Shown piece by piece: positions 13,757 through 15,930 of a stretch of 15,930 nucleotides of DNA. The stretch's first letter is position 1. Each line of letters opens with the position of its first letter. Position numbers and translations under genes: made by a program. This stretch comes from DATCTV01 sp964400685. GTDB lineage: Bacteria; Desulfobacterota; Desulfomonilia; UBA1062. The notes under the pieces were generated by a model. It was not told the origin of the DNA. It was given only the letters and a program-made list of their open reading frames with translations, and searched no databases. The stretch spans positions 1-15,930 of the forward strand of contig CAYNVT010000100.1 of assembly GCA_964400685.1 (NCBI GenBank), in the 5' to 3' direction.

Positions 13757-15736
13757 TCAATTGAACACCATTGAATATAGATTGCCACCCTGCTTCCAGA
13801 TCAGGACTGCGCTTGAATCATGACCTGCTGCCAGATGTAAGGATTCAGGCGCTTCACTGGATTCTACGGATTTTATTATTTGCGTATCTCCCCATGTACC
13901 CAGGTCAGAATCCAGTTTCCTTATGCACAGATCATATCTGTTTAGAACAACATGCTTCTGCCACCAGATCAGTATTGTATCGCCGTTTGAACAGCTTGCT
14001 GCTTCAGGATTTAAAGCAAACCCATCAGTCGGCATCGCAAGTGTCTGCGGAATTCCCCACGAATTTTTGTCCCATCTCGCTGCCAGTATACTTCTCTTGC
14101 TTTCACCGTCTTTCCAGGCCATTACGGCATCGCCACCGGGACCGACGGCGATCGCAGGTTTTTCATATGTTTCCACATATGCATTTCCAATTGCCCCTGA
14201 TAATTCCCAGGCATTTTTTTCATTATCCCAACGGTGAGCTATAACCTGTGTTTCATATCGATATCCTCCAAACCATGCAGCCAGGGCATCGCCATTTGAA
14301 AGAAAGACCATATTTATAGTGTTTCCTGTTGCTCCCAATGGTACCGCATCGCCCCAGGCAGTCCCGTCGAAATGGCTGGCGAATACACCTGCAGTGGTCC
14401 CCAATGATTTTTTCATTATCAGCATTCCATGTCCGTTTTTATCAAAACCAACCTGCTGCTCCATGATAGGATTATTGAAGGAAGAGGAAATCATTTGAGG
14501 CTCATTCCATATATTTCCGTCCAATACGTTATATAGAATCCTGGAAATAATGCTTTTTCCATCGAACTCCCAATGGAGCCACGTTGCATATGCTCTTCCG
14601 TCAGGACCATATGAGAGACTGAGCTGGCCGGGATAACGGCTTGCCTCTATGCTGCGATGACCGGCAGTTCCCACAGTTTTAACACCCTGCCATGCTCTCC
14701 CGTCCCAGCTGTTTGAATAGACATTGAATCCCGGAAGGCTCTGTCCGGTATCAAACGATTGGGCCCATATAACAGTTGCCTGATTTCCCTCCATACTGAA
14801 TGAAGCCTGTATGTCAAATATTGAAGGGCCGTCGCACATAGCACTCGGTATTCCGACAGGCAGGGGATCTTCCCATGAAACTTTATTCCAAAGACTTGCA
14901 TAAATATTATATACGGGACATTTGTTTTCATCCAATCCGTCGATCTGGGACCACACGGCCAATGCATACCCGTCGGGGCTTGCAATAAGCTTGATATTTA
15001 AGGGGTCTATATCTGCATTGATGAACGGGAAATCAACCGGTCTCCACGAACCATCAGTTGTTTTGAATTGAAACGTATAATCGTCTGAAACCGTCCAACC
15101 TTTTATATGGTTAATACCTTTTGAAATGGTGACATTATATATTGTGTTCAAACCAAGCGTCTTTTCATGCTCTATTGTTATGCAGTTTCCCTTTGCCGAC
15201 ACTTTCGTTTTAAATGTTTCCCCGGTCTTACTCTTCACAAAAACTGAATCTGATGAAACACTTGAAGGGTCCAGCTTGCTGTCAAAGGATATTTTTATTG
15301 CCGCATCCCTTTCTATATTCATTTCATTGTCTGCAGGGAAAGTGCTGATAACATTAAGTCCTGCAGGGACCTCGGTCGAAAAAGATGATTTGAAACCGCC
15401 ATTGAGAAATAATCCTGATTTGTTTCTGACCTCAGACTTTATTTCTACATCATACCTTGTTGCATAAATAAGGGGCATAGACGGTTTAAACGTGATCTTT
15501 TTACCATTGAATGAAATTTCTCCGTCGATGATATTTCCCGAATCATCCTTGACACAAAATGTATTATTATTGATCGACAGATAATCCGGTGCAATATTGA
15601 AAACTGCGGTAATTTCCGTATTTCTGCTTACATTCTCTGACCCCTTTGCAGGCGTTATGCCCGTCACCTTAAGGCATGCAGTCAGGGAAAAGAGTATAAA
15701 GAACAATAATACTGCCTGTACTGGTGTTTTTCTCAT
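13757..15736 (-). CDS. Lipoprotein paralog 3: two SbsA-type Ig-like domains plus beta-propeller-like repeats
   Basis: A 659-aa lipoprotein, first gene of the array. The signal peptide (MRKTPVQAVLLFFILFSLTA, C21) has lipobox LTAC and Leu at +2. Ig-like domains lie at about 25-122 (ITPAKGSENVSRNTEITAVF to SSFST) and 128-226 (STFPADNEMNIERDAAIKIS to FQFKTT). Eight repeat units follow from about 240, for example SPDGYALAVWSQIDG, GPGGDAVMAWKDG and CSNGDTILIWWQKH, with closing strands such as RAWQG and NSWGIP. The short final unit ends the protein at NLYSMVFN. It differs most from the other two in the propeller, where repeats are more regular. The frame extends to an ATG at 15751, but AGGAGG lies 6 nt before the ATG at 15736, which is preferred. 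No hydrolase, glycosidase or peptidase motif is visible. A binding or structural role at the cell surface is inferred. Confidence 0.83.
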   Translation of the reverse strand: MRKTPVQAVLLFFILFSLTACLKVTGITPAKGSENVSRNTEITAVFNIAPDYLSINNNTFCVKDDSGNIIDGEISFNGKKITFKPSMPLIYATRYDVEIKSEVRNKSGLFLNGGFKSSFSTEVPAGLNVISTFPADNEMNIERDAAIKISFDSKLDPSSVSSDSVFVKSKTGETFKTKVSAKGNCITIEHEKTLGLNTIYNVTISKGINHIKGWTVSDDYTFQFKTTDGSWRPVDFPFINADIDPLNIKLIASPDGYALAVWSQIDGLDENKCPVYNIYASLWNKVSWEDPLPVGIPSAMCDGPSIFDIQASFSMEGNQATVIWAQSFDTGQSLPGFNVYSNSWDGRAWQGVKTVGTAGHRSIEASRYPGQLSLSYGPDGRAYATWLHWEFDGKSIISRILYNVLDGNIWNEPQMISSSFNNPIMEQQVGFDKNGHGMLIMKKSLGTTAGVFASHFDGTAWGDAVPLGATGNTINMVFLSNGDALAAWFGGYRYETQVIAHRWDNEKNAWELSGAIGNAYVETYEKPAIAVGPGGDAVMAWKDGESKRSILAARWDKNSWGIPQTLAMPTDGFALNPEAASCSNGDTILIWWQKHVVLNRYDLCIRKLDSDLGTWGDTQIIKSVESSEAPESLHLAAGHDSSAVLIWKQGGNLYSMVFN

Positions 15737-15742
15737 AGATGT

Positions 15743-15748
15743 CCTCCT
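15743..15748 (-). promoter_or_regulatory. Perfect ribosome binding site that sets the start of paralog 3
   Basis: AGGAGG is 6 nt before the ATG at 15736. The upstream in-frame ATG at 15751 directly abuts this site and has only weak sequence before it. Confidence 0.7.
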
Positions 15749-15809
15749 CATTTAAATTCAATTCATTCATTTTTATCTTCAAACAGCCGAATGGCGGAAA
15801 CCGGCGGTT

Positions 15810-15815
15810 ATTATA
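15810..15815 (-). promoter_or_regulatory. Candidate -10 box upstream of the lipoprotein array
   Basis: A perfect TATAAT on the minus strand lies in the 95-nt space before paralog 3, about 75 nt from its start. No convincing -35 stands 16-18 nt upstream, so it might need an activator, or be chance in an AT-rich spacer. Without it the array would be read from the gene entering at the right edge. Confidence 0.3.
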
Positions 15816-15831
15816 TTTATTTCAACTGTTA

Positions 15832-15930
15832 CTATTCTCCTCCTGATTTATAAAAACCGGCTGCTTTATTTCTGGCAGTTTGTTTATACACAGGGAGCCT
15901 GACGAGCAGGACAGTGCCTTTTTTGAGTTT
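15832..15930 (-). CDS. C-terminal end of a gene entering from the right edge (possible histidine kinase)
   Basis: Thirty-two codons open from the window edge to a TAG at 15832-15834. The peptide begins KLKKGTVLLVRLPVYKQ and ends FYKSGGE. The GTxxxVRLPV pattern resembles the last beta strand of the HATPase domain that closes many sensor histidine kinases (consensus near GTTFTVRLP), followed by a short charged tail. This is slim evidence: the piece is too short to prove that it is coding or to name it. It would lie 95 nt upstream of the lipoprotein array on the same strand. Confidence 0.4.
   Translation of the reverse strand, partial: KLKKGTVLLVRLPVYKQTARNKAAGFYKSGGE

Noticed and set aside
9700..15736. 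The lipoprotein array as a BNR/sialidase enzyme cluster
   Set aside because: The repeats resemble propeller blades, but the Asp-box S.D.G.TW pattern and the sialidase Arg triad are not seen.
1..15930. CRISPR arrays, insertion sequences, tRNA or rRNA genes
   Set aside because: No regularly spaced direct repeats, transposase-like frames, cloverleaf sequences or rRNA-like segments were noticed in the noncoding stretches, all of which are under 200 nt.

Overview
The window reads as a chromosomal piece of a Gram-negative bacterium, probably an anaerobe of the Desulfobacterota/deltaproteobacterial type. The evidence is indirect. Three consecutive lipoproteins have lipoboxes without an Asp at +2, so they are probably outer-membrane bound. 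There is a bacterial selA, a free-standing RsbRD-N-type sensor domain, strong AGGAGG-type ribosome binding sites and moderate base composition. No rRNA, tRNA, CRISPR array, transposase or phage gene is visible. The run of 10 N at 9075-9084 shows this is a scaffolded draft or metagenome assembly.

Layout. (1) 13-1532, plus strand: a class II aldolase and a PfkB-family sugar-phosphate kinase with ATGA stop/start overlap, the end of a sugar-phosphate operon that continues off the left edge. (2) 1571-2056, minus strand: a stand-alone RsbRD-N-like domain with its own good sigma-70 promoter (2079-2106). (3) 2181-6251, minus strand: a tight five-gene run, transcribed from an unrecognised 141-aa protein through selA (selenocysteine synthase), a patatin-like phospholipase and an RluD-type 23S rRNA pseudouridine synthase to a DUF721/DciA-like protein. 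Spacings are 1 to 14 nt or short overlaps. (4) 6397-7023, minus strand: an exported SRPBCC/START-like protein with a TTG start and a clear promoter (7085-7113). It diverges from (5) 7186-9616, plus strand: two coupled FAD-dependent oxidoreductases, the second cut by the assembly gap. (6) 9700-15736, minus strand: a tandem array of three paralogous lipoproteins of about 660 aa. Each has two SbsA-type Ig-like domains followed by a Trp-rich repeat region that looks like a beta-propeller. The array ends in a hairpin terminator at 9630-9668. (7) 15832-15930, minus strand: the last 32 codons of a gene entering from the right edge, possibly a histidine kinase.

How the genes work together. Region 1 would phosphorylate and cleave a sugar phosphate to triose level. 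Region 3 mixes housekeeping translation and replication functions (SelA, RluD, DciA-like) with a phospholipase and an orphan. The SRPBCC protein and FAD enzyme pair could be a small lipid or isoprenoid modification locus, but this is inferred only from family tendencies. The least explained part is the lipoprotein array, which fills almost 40 percent of the window and has no recognisable enzyme, transporter or secretion partner beside it. Several starts were moved downstream of the longest reading frame because a Shine-Dalgarno sequence points to an internal ATG. These are the patatin gene and lipoproteins 2 and 3.
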